Of a DNA stretch of 64,000 bases, positions 1 to 9,157 are shown piece by piece. A program made the translations under genes and the position numbers. This DNA comes from JAJEFO01 sp965214325. GTDB taxonomy: Bacteria; Pseudomonadota; Alphaproteobacteria; Rhodobacterales; Rhodobacteraceae. Within the stretch, counting starts at the first letter, position 1, and every line of letters starts with the position of its first letter. The notes beneath the pieces were generated by a model that searched no databases, had not been told where the DNA came from, and worked only from the letters and a program-made list of their open reading frames with translations. The stretch covers positions 186,001 through 250,000 of the forward strand of contig CBDCBG010000006.1 in the NCBI GenBank assembly GCA_965214325.1, written 5' to 3'.

Positions 1-835
1 AGAGACCCAGCAGCTTCAGTTCCGCCAGAATTTCCCCGACAAATTCGTCAAGGTGCGAGATCATCGCGAAGTAGGCTTCGCGAGAAGCGCGGATTCTTTC
101 CACCGTCGGCGGAAACCGGTCAATCCCGTGGTGCACAGCCAGCCAGTCTGTCACAGGGTTGGGCAAGGGCTCGGAGTTGAGTCGCGGCATGGCGATGTCC
201 ACGTCCTTGTATTGATCGAGGTACTTCGGCACCGATTGGTAGGAGTCATGCGGCTGCGTGTAGGAAACATGCAGGAAGAACGGCTGCTTCGGCCGCTCCA
301 ATGCCTCGTAGCGCAGAAACTCGATCGCGCGGAATTGCACTTCGGAGTCGTAAAGGATCTGGTTGTTCGTCCGGCAAGGCCCTGAAACCGCCAGTTTCTG
401 CACCGATGTGCCAGGTCGGTGATCGACTGCGGGATCCCAATCGATCGACCAGTCGAAATTTGATGGATACATGTCCGTGGTCAGCCGCCGGTCGAAGCCA
501 TGCAACTGATCCGCCCCTACGAAATGACATTTGCCCGAGCAAACAGTGCGATATCCGGCTGAGCGGAGGAAGTGCATCACGGTTGGCGTTTCGGAAGGGA
601 GTTCGGCGCCGTTGCCCCAGACCTGATGGCTTGTCGGGAGGCGTCCCGTGAACTTGGATGCTCGCGACGGGCTGCAAAGAGGCGAATTGCAGTAGGCGTT
701 CTCGAACACCACGCCGTCCTTGGCCAAAGCGCTGAGATTCGGAGTCTTCGCCTGACCGTCCGGGTTGCAGAAATCAAGGGGAAACGCCGCCATCTGGTCG
801 GCTTCGATCAACAGGACATTGGGACGATCTTTCAC
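1..835 (-). CDS. Sulfatase, 3' part cut by window edge
   Basis: This frame stays open to the left edge, with 278 codons visible. It is predicted to be an alkaline-phosphatase-superfamily sulfatase that hydrolyses a sulfate ester using a formylglycine nucleophile. The N-terminus (PNVLLIEADQ) carries the metal-ligand Asp13, and C54-S-P-S-R58 is the sulfatase signature whose Cys is matured to formylglycine. The layout resembles choline-sulfatase-like enzymes, and the protein is a visible paralogue of the sulfatase at 28116. The start is GTG at 833-835, with AAGGAG seven bases upstream. No signal peptide is visible, so it is probably cytoplasmic and acts on an imported ester. The substrate cannot be read from sequence. 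Confidence 0.88.
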   Translation of the reverse strand, partial: MKDRPNVLLIEADQMAAFPLDFCNPDGQAKTPNLSALAKDGVVFENAYCNSPLCSPSRASKFTGRLPTSHQVWGNGAELPSETPTVMHFLRSAGYRTVCSGKCHFVGADQLHGFDRRLTTDMYPSNFDWSIDWDPAVDHRPGTSVQKLAVSGPCRTNNQILYDSEVQFRAIEFLRYEALERPKQPFFLHVSYTQPHDSYQSVPKYLDQYKDVDIAMPRLNSEPLPNPVTDWLAVHHGIDRFPPTVERIRASREAYFAMISHLDEFVGEILAELKLLGL

Positions 836-1282
836 TCGAAGACTCCTTCGTCGGGAATTTGGCCAGCGTCTTTCCGGCGGACGCGATCGCTCATCTACCA
901 CGGCGGCGCCATCTTTCCGCAGTGGATGCCGATCCAACGAAGGCAGTGTGCACGATGCCGGCAATTATCTCAAGAACCGCCAAGATCCGCATGGCCCAAG
1001 CTGGCACGCCCTTGTCCGGACGCCAACCCCTGATCCACCCCGGTCTCCGCGCGGCGGGCAGAGCGACGAGCGTCACCGCGGCGGCGCATCGCCTCGTTCG
1101 CGAAGCGGCGCTTCCGTACGATCCGAATTCGGGTCAGGCGCTGGAGAGGGGCTTGGTGATTGTGGTCAGCCTCAGCGTGCGCTATGTGTGCAGTCAGGCG
1201 CCGCGGAGCGGCAGGTTCGGGGCGCCTGAGCGTATCTCGGCGCAGCAGAAGTCGCCGGCAACAGTTTGAAGATGCACGGAAA
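836..1282. other. Gap between sulfatase and dusA, no convincing gene
   Basis: About 450 bases separate two divergent genes. A 61-codon minus-strand frame (891-1076, GTG start) could encode one hydrophobic segment. It has no recognisable family and may be a decayed membrane protein or chance. Promoters for the sulfatase (leftward) and dusA (rightward) must lie here, but I see no clear -35/-10 pair. Confidence 0.4.
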
Positions 1283-2302
1283 ATGCAAACCTGTCATCAC
1301 GCAATGCTTTCCACGGCGCCAATGATGGATTGGACAGATCGCCATTGCCGGTATCTGCACAGGCTCATGTCGCGCCGTGTCCGGCTCTATACCGAAATGA
1401 TGACATCCGCCGCATTGGTTCGAGGCAACGCCAGGCATCTCATCGCCTTCGACGACGCCGAACATCCGCTGGCCCTTCAGCTTGGCGGCTCGGACCCGTC
1501 CGAGCTGGCCGAAGCCGCGCGGATTGCCGTTGCGGAGGGTTATGACGAGGTCAACCTGAACGTCGGCTGTCCTTCCGACCGGGTGCAATCGGGAGCGTTT
1601 GGCGCCGTGCTCATGAAGACACCCGGACTGGTGGCAGAATGCCTGGCGGCAATGCGATCCGCCGTCGCCGTGCCTGTCACGGTCAAGTGCCGGATTGGAG
1701 TCGATGATCAGGACCCTGCCGTCGTGCTTCCTGATTTCCTGCAGCGCGTCCGGGACGTTGGCGTGGCGACCGTGGTGGTCCATGCGCGAAAGGCGTGGCT
1801 GAAGGGACTCAGTCCGAAGGAAAACCGCGAAGTCCCGCCTCTTGACCATGACCTCGTCTGCGCCGTGAAGGAGCGGTTTCCGGACCTCAGGATCATCTCG
1901 AACGGTGGCATCGCCTCTCTGGAACAGGCACGTATCCTGCTGGACAGGGGCATGGACGGCATCATGATCGGGCGGGCCGCCTATCAGTCGCCTTGGCATG
2001 TCCTCGGCATGGCTGACCGCGATGTCTTCGGAGAGGAGCCGCCATTCGCTACGCCCTCGGAAGTGGTTCATGCCATGTGTCCCTATATCGAGCGCCACCT
2101 TGGCGCCGGTGGCCGGCTCCATGCCGTGACGCGCCACATGCTCGGGCTCTTCGCAGGGCGCGCGGGTGCGCGTCGCTGGCGACGCATTCTTTCCGAGCGC
2201 GCCCGCAACGAGGGGGCAGGGGTCGGAGTGGTGCTGGAAGCTCTTGAGGCGGTCACTCATTCCGCTGCAGACGAAGGCATGCATTCCGGAAGGGCCGCCT
2301 GA
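1283..2302 (+). CDS. dusA: tRNA-dihydrouridine synthase A
   Basis: This is a 339-residue FMN-dependent tRNA-dihydrouridine synthase, which reduces uridines in the tRNA D-loop with NADPH. The N-terminal APMMDWTD block (12-19), catalytic Cys95 in NVGCPSDR, the VKCRIGVDD strand and ISNGGI near the phosphate-binding site are all present. The length is normal for DusA. I chose the ATG at 1283; the frame stays open another 41 codons upstream, but those residues are low-complexity and unlike the family. A 146-base remnant of a second dusA lies at 62085, again just before an aldo/keto reductase. This is the only clearly housekeeping gene in the window. Confidence 0.93.
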   Translation: MQTCHHAMLSTAPMMDWTDRHCRYLHRLMSRRVRLYTEMMTSAALVRGNARHLIAFDDAEHPLALQLGGSDPSELAEAARIAVAEGYDEVNLNVGCPSDRVQSGAFGAVLMKTPGLVAECLAAMRSAVAVPVTVKCRIGVDDQDPAVVLPDFLQRVRDVGVATVVVHARKAWLKGLSPKENREVPPLDHDLVCAVKERFPDLRIISNGGIASLEQARILLDRGMDGIMIGRAAYQSPWHVLGMADRDVFGEEPPFATPSEVVHAMCPYIERHLGAGGRLHAVTRHMLGLFAGRAGARRWRRILSERARNEGAGVGVVLEALEAVTHSAADEGMHSGRAA

Positions 2303-2339
2303 CCGAACCTTGCAGTCCCGGCCCTGGGCCGGGACAGCT

Positions 2340-2603
2340 GAAGGCAGGATGCGTCGCAGTTCCGCCTTGTAGCTGCCTTGCTGGAGGATTCGACGGCAAC
2401 GGCAAGCCGATCCATTCAAGGATTTCGCGCAGCCGATCCGGTCTTGAAGCCCCATGAACATCGAGGCGCCCCTCGTCCCGGGCGGAAGACTGCAGCATGA
2501 CCGCCCCGGGCGCGCATCCATGCTCGGGAACCATGGCCTTGATCCGGCGCACCGGTTCCAGAGCGGTCTCGCCGACCGGGCTCTGGCTGCTCAACGCGTC
2601 CAC
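2340..2603 (-). pseudogene. Aldo/keto reductase C-terminal remnant
   Basis: Minus-strand translation gives ALEPVRRIKAMVPEHG, APGAVMLQ and ASRPDRLREILEW. These align block for block with ALEPVRRIESLVAEHG, APGAVALQ and VSRPERVREMLEW in the intact aldo/keto reductase at 62388-63350. Only the C-terminal quarter is readable; the catalytic Asp, Tyr and Lys regions are gone and no start is present. It lies convergent to and just downstream of dusA, the same arrangement as the dusA remnant and intact reductase at the far end of the window. The rest of the 2303-2777 gap holds nothing recognisable. Confidence 0.8.
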
Positions 2604-2777
2604 AGCTCACCGGCCCGCCGCAGATGGGGCCGAGGCTCGCGCGGGCGCGATCCATTTCGACGCCCTTGCCACGGGTGTCCGGCCATGCCCGGCGCAGTTC
2701 ACCCGTTTCTTGCGACCGCCGGTCGAGTCGGTCTTCCGCCTCGCACCATCCGCGCAGGCAACCGTTTCGTGGCTGTA

Positions 2778-4814
2778 CTAGCCTGTTTCCGCCCGTGAAG
2801 CTGCCTGCATCTGCGCAAGTTCCTCTCGCCCGAGGTGGCAATGTATGACGTGACCGGATCCGCCTTCTCGCCGCGGCGGCGTGTCGGTTTCGCATATCGC
2901 ACCGAGCTTTCGCGGGCATCTGCGCTGGAACGGGCATCCGGTTTTCGGCGGAGCGCGCTCAACGACATCGTCGGCCGAAAGGATCGGGGCGGTATCCGGG
3001 TCCGGCTCCAGCACCGCACCCAGCAGAACCTCGGTATAGGGTTGCGAAGGCGCGCCGTAGACCTCTTCGGTTGGACCGATTTCGCAAATGCGGCCCTGGT
3101 AGAGCACGGCAACCCGGTCGGCAAGCGCGCGCACAACCGCCAGATCGTGACTTACAAAGACATAGGTCGTGCCCTGCGTCTGTTTCAGTTCATTCAAGAG
3201 GTCCAACACTGCGGCTTGAACGGACACGTCCAGCGCGGAAGTCACTTCGTCGCACAGCACGACGGTCGGGTCGGCCGCAAACGCCCGCGCGATCGCGACA
3301 CGCTGCTTTTCGCCTCCGGACAACTGGCTGGGCAACCTGTCGAGGTAATGCGCTCCTAGCCGCACGCGTTCGAGAATCTCGGCGCTGCGGGCTCTCAGCG
3401 CAGCGCCTGTCAACCCGAAATGCAGCCGCAGCGGCTGTTCGAGAATGTCCGCGACGGTGTGACGCGGGTTCAAGCTGTCGTCAGGATTCTGGAAAATCAG
3501 CTGGACTTGACGCAGATGCTCGGCTCCGCGTCCTTCGACCATGCGCGGCAAGGGTTCTCCGCCAACGGTCACCGCGCCGCTGGATGGGGGCAGCAGGCCG
3601 GCGATGGTCTTCAAGATCGTCGACTTGCCGGACCCGCTTTCTCCGACCAGCCCCAGTGTCTCGCCTTGTGCGACCGAGACTGAAACGTCGGCCACCGTAG
3701 GCAAGCCTTCCGGCTCGCGACCAAGCAATTGGTCGAAGATTCCGGGGCGGGCGTAGGTGATGGAAAGACCGTCGAGACCGAGCGCCACCTCTTCACGCCC
3801 GGTTGGCCGAATCGCCGCTGCACTGGCCCCCTGCAGGGGAAGGCCTGATGCTTGATCGGGAAAGAAGCACCGCGTTGCCCCGCCCGTGTCCAGTGGCGTG
3901 AGCCTGGGCCGCGTCGCGCGGCACCGGTCCTGCACCAGGGCGCAGCGGCCGGCAAAGGCGCAGCCCGGTCCCGCCTCGCCGGGGGCAGGCGGACGCCCGT
4001 CAAGCGCCACCGGCAGGGTCGGGTCGCGCAGTCTGGGGATCGATGCCAGAAGTCCGCGCGCGTACGGGTGCGCAGGATCCTTCAACACTTGGCGCGCAGC
4101 GCCTTCGAGGGCGATCTCGCCGGCATACATCACAACGACGCGTTCGCAGACGCGGGCGATCGCGCCCAGGTCATGGCTGACATAGACCATCGCCATGCCG
4201 CGCGTCGCGGCGATTTCGCGCAGCAGTTCCAGGATATGCGCCTGCGTGGTCACGTCGAGCCCGGTCGTCGGTTCGTCGAGCAGCAGCGCTTCGGGTTCGC
4301 CGGCCAGCGCCATGGCCACGGCAACACGCTGTTGCTGGCCGCCGCTGAGTTCGTGCGGGAAGCGTGTCACGATGCCCTCGGGATCGGGCAGGCGGACCTG
4401 GCTCAAGAGTTCGACCGCCTTGGCGGCATGACCTTCCGGCGGCAGCGATGCATGCAGCCGCAACGCTTCGGTCAATTGCGCGCCAATCCGCAATGTGGGC
4501 GTAAGGGATTGACCGGAGTTTTGGGGGATCAGGGCCAGCTGTCCGCCCCGGATGTGTTCCAGCTGCCGACGCGACTGGGCAAACATGTCGATGCCATTGA
4601 AGTGCGCGTGCCCGTTCAAGAGCCGCAAGCCGCGCTTCAGGTAGCCCATGGCACCGAGCGCAAGTGTCGACTTGCCGGAACCGCTTTCGCCAACCAGCCC
4701 GACGCACTCCCCCGGTGCCACGCCAAGGTCGATGTTGCGCAGCACTTCGCGGGTGCGCCCGTCGCGACCGGCGAACCCGACGGAAAGGTCGCGGATGTCG
4801 ATCAGTGCGGTCAT
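2778..4814 (-). CDS. Peptide-type ABC importer, fused double ATPase
   Basis: This 678-residue protein carries both nucleotide-binding domains that are usually separate DppD and DppF chains. Domain 1 has GESGSGKST, LSGGQQQRVAV and LLLDEPTTGLD; domain 2 has GESGSGKST, LSGGEKQRVAI and VLCDEVTSALD. Each domain ends in the Cys-containing oligopeptide/dipeptide tail (GCAFAGRCA; GCPFQRRCP). It powers import through the permeases encoded immediately upstream, and its start overlaps the preceding permease stop by four bases (ATGA). The fused form is common in alphaproteobacteria. The substrate class (peptide, opine, glycoside or nickel-type) cannot be fixed from the ATPase. Confidence 0.93.
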   Translation of the reverse strand: MTALIDIRDLSVGFAGRDGRTREVLRNIDLGVAPGECVGLVGESGSGKSTLALGAMGYLKRGLRLLNGHAHFNGIDMFAQSRRQLEHIRGGQLALIPQNSGQSLTPTLRIGAQLTEALRLHASLPPEGHAAKAVELLSQVRLPDPEGIVTRFPHELSGGQQQRVAVAMALAGEPEALLLDEPTTGLDVTTQAHILELLREIAATRGMAMVYVSHDLGAIARVCERVVVMYAGEIALEGAARQVLKDPAHPYARGLLASIPRLRDPTLPVALDGRPPAPGEAGPGCAFAGRCALVQDRCRATRPRLTPLDTGGATRCFFPDQASGLPLQGASAAAIRPTGREEVALGLDGLSITYARPGIFDQLLGREPEGLPTVADVSVSVAQGETLGLVGESGSGKSTILKTIAGLLPPSSGAVTVGGEPLPRMVEGRGAEHLRQVQLIFQNPDDSLNPRHTVADILEQPLRLHFGLTGAALRARSAEILERVRLGAHYLDRLPSQLSGGEKQRVAIARAFAADPTVVLCDEVTSALDVSVQAAVLDLLNELKQTQGTTYVFVSHDLAVVRALADRVAVLYQGRICEIGPTEEVYGAPSQPYTEVLLGAVLEPDPDTAPILSADDVVERAPPKTGCPFQRRCPRKLGAICETDTPPRREGGSGHVIHCHLGREELAQMQAASRAETG

Positions 4815-5704
4815 ACCGGGGCCTTTTGCGCCCGGTCGATGCCAAGCGCCTTGGCCAGTGCATCCGCAGTCAGGTTAATGCCGACAATGAGAGACGATAG
4901 AGCGATCACCGGTCCGAGAACCCCCCAAGGAGCGAATGACATGAAACCGCGCGCATCCGCGATCATCAGACCCCAGTCCGGCGTCGGCGGCGACACTCCG
5001 AAGCCGAGAAAGGACAGGGAAGAGAACGCAAGCAGCATCCACGACCAACGCATGGCGCCTTCGACCAACAGCGTGTCCAGCACATTCGGCAGCAATTCAC
5101 GGCGGATGATCGTCATGCGCCCATGCCCGCGCGCCCGGGCCGCTGACACGAAATCTCGGGCGACGACATCGTGTGTCGCGGCGCGGGCGATGCGAATGAC
5201 GGGTATGCCGTAAAAGAAGGCCAGGGTCGGGATCAGCACCTCGATCCCGGTCCCGAACGTGACGATCAGCACCAGCATCTTCAGGATCCAGGGAAGGGCG
5301 AGGAATGCATCGACCACGCGCATCAGCACCTCGTCGGTCCGTCCGCCGACCAGCCCGAAGAAGATGCCTGTCAGACCACCCCAGGCAACCGCGACGGGCG
5401 TGGCGATGCCGGTGACGAGCAGCGCTTCGCGCCCGCCCATCAGCGTTCGGGTGAGCACGTCACGGCCCAGATGATCGGTGCCAAGCCAATGGTCGCCGGA
5501 CGGGCGGTTCAGCATCAGGAGGCTGTCCATCGACCTGTAGTCGTATGGCACGATCCAAGGGCTTGCGAGCGCAAGCGCGACATGAAACACGACCAGCGCC
5601 AATCCGATGGCACCCGACGGCCTGGACGTCACGTCGCGCAATACCGCGGCCATGCGCTGCAGGCGCGTGTTTTCGGCCGGGGTTGCGGTTGCGTCGGTGT
5701 TCAT
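4811..5704 (-). CDS. Peptide-type ABC importer permease (DppC-like)
   Basis: This is a 297-residue inner-membrane permease. It has an N-terminal membrane segment, the DppC-type loop ending HWLGTDHLGRDVLTR, and the cytoplasmic EAA-like loop (AARARGHGRMTIIRRELLPN) that docks onto the ATPase. About six hydrophobic segments follow. The gene overlaps both neighbours by ATGA and so is translationally coupled in the operon running 8223 to 2778. It pairs with the DppB-like permease encoded just before it. Confidence 0.93.
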   Translation of the reverse strand: MNTDATATPAENTRLQRMAAVLRDVTSRPSGAIGLALVVFHVALALASPWIVPYDYRSMDSLLMLNRPSGDHWLGTDHLGRDVLTRTLMGGREALLVTGIATPVAVAWGGLTGIFFGLVGGRTDEVLMRVVDAFLALPWILKMLVLIVTFGTGIEVLIPTLAFFYGIPVIRIARAATHDVVARDFVSAARARGHGRMTIIRRELLPNVLDTLLVEGAMRWSWMLLAFSSLSFLGFGVSPPTPDWGLMIADARGFMSFAPWGVLGPVIALSSLIVGINLTADALAKALGIDRAQKAPV

Positions 5705-6660
5705 TGCCTCAGCGCATGGGTCCGAAGCCGGGGGTTCAACAGCATCGTCATCAGGTCGGCCGTCAAGTTCACCCCGACATAGACCGTTGCCACGATCAGC
5801 GCGATGGCTTGGACGACCGGGAGGTCACGATCGGAAATGGCATCGATCATCATTCGGCCGAGCCCGGGATAGTTGAACACGACCTCGATCACCACGACGC
5901 CTCCCAGAAGCCATGCGACGGTCAGTGCCACGACATTGATGGCAGGCAGCAGTGCGTTGGGAAGCGCGTGGCGGAACACGATGCGCCAGTAGGGCACGCC
6001 CTTCAGAGTAGCCATCTGCACATAGTCTCCGGCCATGACCTCGATCACGCTCGAGCGCACCATGCGCAAGATGTGCGCGGTCATCACCATCGCCAGAACG
6101 ATGACGGGCAGCAGGATTTCGGGAAAGAACTCGTGGGCCGAGGCGCCGGCGGAGGTCAGGACGATGCCAGGCAGCCAGCCCAGCCAGACCGAAAAGACAA
6201 GGATCAGGACCGTGGCCGAGACAAATTCGGGGATCGTCATGGCGAAGATCGCGCCCGTCGAGAAGATCAGGTCGACAGGCTTGTCCCGCCACAGCCCGGT
6301 CACCACGCCAAGGAAGATCGCCAGGGGCACGCCGGCCAGCAGCGCGCAGGAAGCCAGCAGAAGCGAGTTCTTAAGCCGGTTTCCGACCAGCTCGGTGATG
6401 CTTTTCTGACCGTTGGCCGACACCCCGAGATCACCCTGAAGGGCGGCTGAGGCCCATTCGAAATATCGTTCTGCAGCAGAGCGGTTCAGCCCTTGCGCCT
6501 CGCGGCAGTTCTCAAGCAGCTTGCCTTGAGCCTCGCGTTCCAGAAACGCGGTGCAGGCGTCGCCGGGAAGCACTTCCACCCCGGCAAAGATGATCACCGA
6601 GACGATCCAGACGGTGACTGCGCCCAACAAGAGCCTGCGCAGCAGCATGTTCAGCATCTC
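5701..6660 (-). CDS. Peptide-type ABC importer permease (DppB-like)
   Basis: This is a 319-residue permease of the DppB group. It has a first transmembrane helix at residues 1-25, a periplasmic stretch with two Cys, and the loop ATLKGVPYWRIVFRHALPNA that contacts the ATPase. The frame is open from a GTG at 6699, but the ATG at 6660 directly precedes the first helix and follows a G-rich stretch, so I use it. The next ATG at 6651 is also possible. Second gene of the operon, 78 bases after the binding-protein stop. Confidence 0.9.
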   Translation of the reverse strand, partial: EMLNMLLRRLLLGAVTVWIVSVIIFAGVEVLPGDACTAFLEREAQGKLLENCREAQGLNRSAAERYFEWASAALQGDLGVSANGQKSITELVGNRLKNSLLLASCALLAGVPLAIFLGVVTGLWRDKPVDLIFSTGAIFAMTIPEFVSATVLILVFSVWLGWLPGIVLTSAGASAHEFFPEILLPVIVLAMVMTAHILRMVRSSVIEVMAGDYVQMATLKGVPYWRIVFRHALPNALLPAINVVALTVAWLLGGVVVIEVVFNYPGLGRMMIDAISDRDLPVVQAIALIVATVYVGVNLTADLMTMLLNPRLRTHALRQ

Positions 6661-6738
6661 GACATCCCGACCCCCGAAGATCGTGGGCCGGGACTTCACG
6701 CCATGCAGGCGCCGGCCCCGGCCGAATTTTGCTGCAGC

Positions 6739-8223
6739 CTATTCGCTGACGGCGATCTTGTGCCAGCGAACGGCGTCGTTCTTCACTTCGTCCAGATTGC
6801 TGACGCGGGACGAGACGCCGACAAGACGCGTCACGTGATAGGGGATCAGCGTGCCGGCGTTCTCCCAAAGGTATTCCTGGGCCGCCACGTACAGTGCCTT
6901 TCGCTTTTCGAAGTCCAGCTCTCGCCGCGCGTCGGCGAGCATTGCGTCGAAGGCCTCGTCCTTGAAGTAGCTCTCGTTCCATTTCGCTGTCGACAGGTAG
7001 ATTTCGTGCAGCGCCTGGTCGGCGGGGCGCTCGTTCCAGCGCGTGGCGGACACATCCTTCTTCATCCAGACCTCGGACCAGTAGCCGTCGGTCGGGGCCT
7101 GCACTACGTTGACCTTGATCCCGGCAGCCGCCGCCTGTTCCTGGTACGCGACGGCCAGCGTTGGCCAAGTGGGTTCCAGCGTCGCGACGTGCACGTCGAT
7201 GTCGATGCCATCGGGATAACCCGCTTCGGACAGGAGCGACTTCGCCATCTCGACATCCTGCGGGCAGGACAGGTCTGCGCGGTACTGGTCGTTGGGCTCC
7301 ACCGGCGTGTCGCATGCGACGACGCCCTGGCCGCCGAGGATAAGGTTCACCAGCTCTTGCCGGTCAGCCGCAAGGCGCACCGCTTTGCGGACGCGTGGAT
7401 CGCTGAATGGCTCTACATCGGTGCGGAAGACCAGCCCGCGCCAATTGCCCGTCGGGATTTCCTGGATCTCGAACCGGTCCGAGCCCTTCAGCATCGGCGC
7501 CTGCTGCGCGGTGATGCCGCGTTCCATGTCGATCTGCCCGCCCAGCAAGGCCTGCAGACGCGCCTGGCCGTCCGGAATGCCGATGACCTCCATGCGCGCC
7601 ACGCCCGGCTCGCCTTCCCAGTAGTCCGAGTTCGCCACCAGAACCGTGGTGCCTTCGGCATCGAAGCTTTCCACCTTGAAGGGCCCGGTGCCAATTCCCG
7701 TCATGGCGATTTCGTCACCGGCGCCTTCCGGGATCATCCGCAGCCGGTAGTCCATCAGCTGCAGCGGCATGTCGGCGAAAGGCGTGTCAAGCGTGATCTG
7801 GACGGTCATGTCGTCCAGCGCCTTGACCTCGGTGATCATCTTGACCGCCGACCGGGCCGGACTGTCGCTATCCGGGTCAAGCACGCGGTTGAGCGAATGG
7901 ACCACATCGGCGGCATCGAAGCCGGAGCCGTCGTGGAACGTCACGCCGTCGCGCAGCTGGAAGGTCCAGACCGTGGCGTCGTCATTCGCGGCCCAGCTGA
8001 CGGCCAGGTCGGCCTGGGGCTTGCCGTCAAGCCCTGGCCGCACGAGGCGATTCATGACCTTCTCGGTGATCTGGAACACGCGCCCCTTGGAGATCGGATC
8101 GAGGCTGGACTGGGCGCCAAATCCATATTCGTGAGCCTGGCGAAAGGTTCCTGCCGGTTCGGCCAGCGCCATTGTGCCGGAAAGCAAGGCTGCCAGCGCC
8201 GTCATACTCACCATCATCTTCAT
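6739..8223 (-). CDS. Peptide-type ABC importer substrate-binding protein
   Basis: This is a 494-residue periplasmic solute-binding protein of SBP family 5 (DppA/OppA). It has a Sec signal peptide, MKMMVSMTALAALLSGTMALA, with cleavage likely before EPAG. The family landmark TVWTFQLRDGVTFHDGSGFDAADV lies near residue 75. Start choice is firm: ATG at 8223 with AGGAGGAAA upstream. It heads a four-gene operon (binding protein, two permeases, double ATPase). A strong palindrome at 8330-8355 lies about 110 bases upstream and is a candidate operator. Confidence 0.93.
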   Translation of the reverse strand: MKMMVSMTALAALLSGTMALAEPAGTFRQAHEYGFGAQSSLDPISKGRVFQITEKVMNRLVRPGLDGKPQADLAVSWAANDDATVWTFQLRDGVTFHDGSGFDAADVVHSLNRVLDPDSDSPARSAVKMITEVKALDDMTVQITLDTPFADMPLQLMDYRLRMIPEGAGDEIAMTGIGTGPFKVESFDAEGTTVLVANSDYWEGEPGVARMEVIGIPDGQARLQALLGGQIDMERGITAQQAPMLKGSDRFEIQEIPTGNWRGLVFRTDVEPFSDPRVRKAVRLAADRQELVNLILGGQGVVACDTPVEPNDQYRADLSCPQDVEMAKSLLSEAGYPDGIDIDVHVATLEPTWPTLAVAYQEQAAAAGIKVNVVQAPTDGYWSEVWMKKDVSATRWNERPADQALHEIYLSTAKWNESYFKDEAFDAMLADARRELDFEKRKALYVAAQEYLWENAGTLIPYHVTRLVGVSSRVSNLDEVKNDAVRWHKIAVSE

Positions 8224-8329
8224 AGTTGATTTCCTCCTGGTTGCCGCAGGCGCCTTTCCGTCGGCGTCTGTCCGCATTAAGAAAGGCTCATTCGTGGAAC
8301 CTCGATGAACAAGCGACATTTGATGGCGC

Positions 8330-8355
8330 GATGGATTAAGATATATTGATCCATC
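8330..8355. promoter_or_regulatory. 26-bp palindrome upstream of ABC operon
   Basis: Perfect 7-bp arms GATGGAT and ATCCATC flank an AT-rich 12-bp spacer; 22 of 26 positions are symmetric. The site lies in the intergenic space between the binding-protein gene (leftward) and the S51 peptidase (rightward). This placement suits a dimeric regulator acting on one or both. The nearby LysR at 9065-10033 is one possible reader, but this is inference. Confidence 0.5.
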
Positions 8356-8440
8356 AGGCCACCCTTGACCAGAAGTGTCTATCGTTCCACACAATTGCAC
8401 AAATCACGAAATTTTCCCGACTCATTCGCCGACCATATGA

Positions 8441-9157
8441 ATTCCGTTTCGCGCTGCCGGGGGGGGGCACGCCATCAAGCAGTCTGTCCTGATCGCCATT
8501 GGCGGTGGCGGCGCCACCCACGGGACCCATCCCGACATTGACCGGTTCTGCCTGCAATTCCTGCCGGAGCGGCCGCGCATCGGCTATGCCGGTGCCGCCA
8601 GCAATGACGACCAGGGCAAGTTCGGACGGTTTGCCGCCGTGTTCCGGTCACGCGCCCGGCCGCTGTCGTGCTTGCCACCGGACTGTTCCCGGTCCGAGGC
8701 CGAGGATTGGGCAGCAGCGCTTGACCTGATCTATGTCGGTGGCGGCGACCCGATACGCCTGCGCAACAGCTGGATGCCTCGCTGCATACACGGCGCAATT
8801 CATGCCGCGTCGCGGCAGGGGACGGTGATAGCCGGTGTCAGTGCAGGTGCAATGTGCTGGTTCGAGGGATTCCTGTGGCGGTCCCCGGGTGGAGAATTGG
8901 AGCTGTCGCAGGGTTTTGGCCTGGTTCCGGGCATCATGACCCCGCACAGCATGACCGAACCGGATCGGGTCGTGCACTTGAAGGCGTTGGTTGCGCGCGG
9001 GGAGGTGTCCGATGCCGTTGCCGTCGACGATGGCGCCGCGCTGGTTTTGAGCGACGGGGCGCCTTCAGCGGCGCACCCCGGCGATGGTCCGCCCTTTGTC
9101 CATCAGATTTCCAGCGACCGGCGTGGCAAGCCCTGGCAGGAGGCCTTGATGATCTGA
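8441..9157 (+). CDS. S51-family serine peptidase (PepE/cyanophycinase type)
   Basis: The protein reads as peptidase family S51. An IGGGGATHG opening strand is followed by the VGGGDPIRL block and the nucleophile elbow GVSAGAMCWF, where Ser is the expected nucleophile. Known members are Asp-specific dipeptidases or cyanophycin-type exopeptidases, fitting a partner for the peptide-type importer read in the opposite direction. The start is unclear. The frame opens after a stop at 8438-8440, and no ATG or GTG lies before the core domain; the first in-frame candidates are ATT (8441) and ATC (8474). An ATG at 8437 would fuse to this frame if the nine-G run at 8459-8467 had one base fewer. The 3' end overlaps the convergent LysR gene by 93 bases. 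Confidence 0.75.
   Translation: MPFRAAGGGHAIKQSVLIAIGGGGATHGTHPDIDRFCLQFLPERPRIGYAGAASNDDQGKFGRFAAVFRSRARPLSCLPPDCSRSEAEDWAAALDLIYVGGGDPIRLRNSWMPRCIHGAIHAASRQGTVIAGVSAGAMCWFEGFLWRSPGGELELSQGFGLVPGIMTPHSMTEPDRVVHLKALVARGEVSDAVAVDDGAALVLSDGAPSAAHPGDGPPFVHQISSDRRGKPWQEALMI

Noticed and set aside
836..1076. A 61-codon minus-strand membrane-like protein before the sulfatase
   Set aside because: Only one hydrophobic stretch, no family and no clear ribosome site. It is mentioned in the gap entry rather than called as a gene.
6493..8229. A long plus-strand open frame (578 codons) opposite the ABC binding-protein gene
   Set aside because: Its composition is Arg/His/Asp-rich with no domain, and it is antisense to a clear signal-peptide-bearing binding protein. 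It is a high-GC mirror frame.
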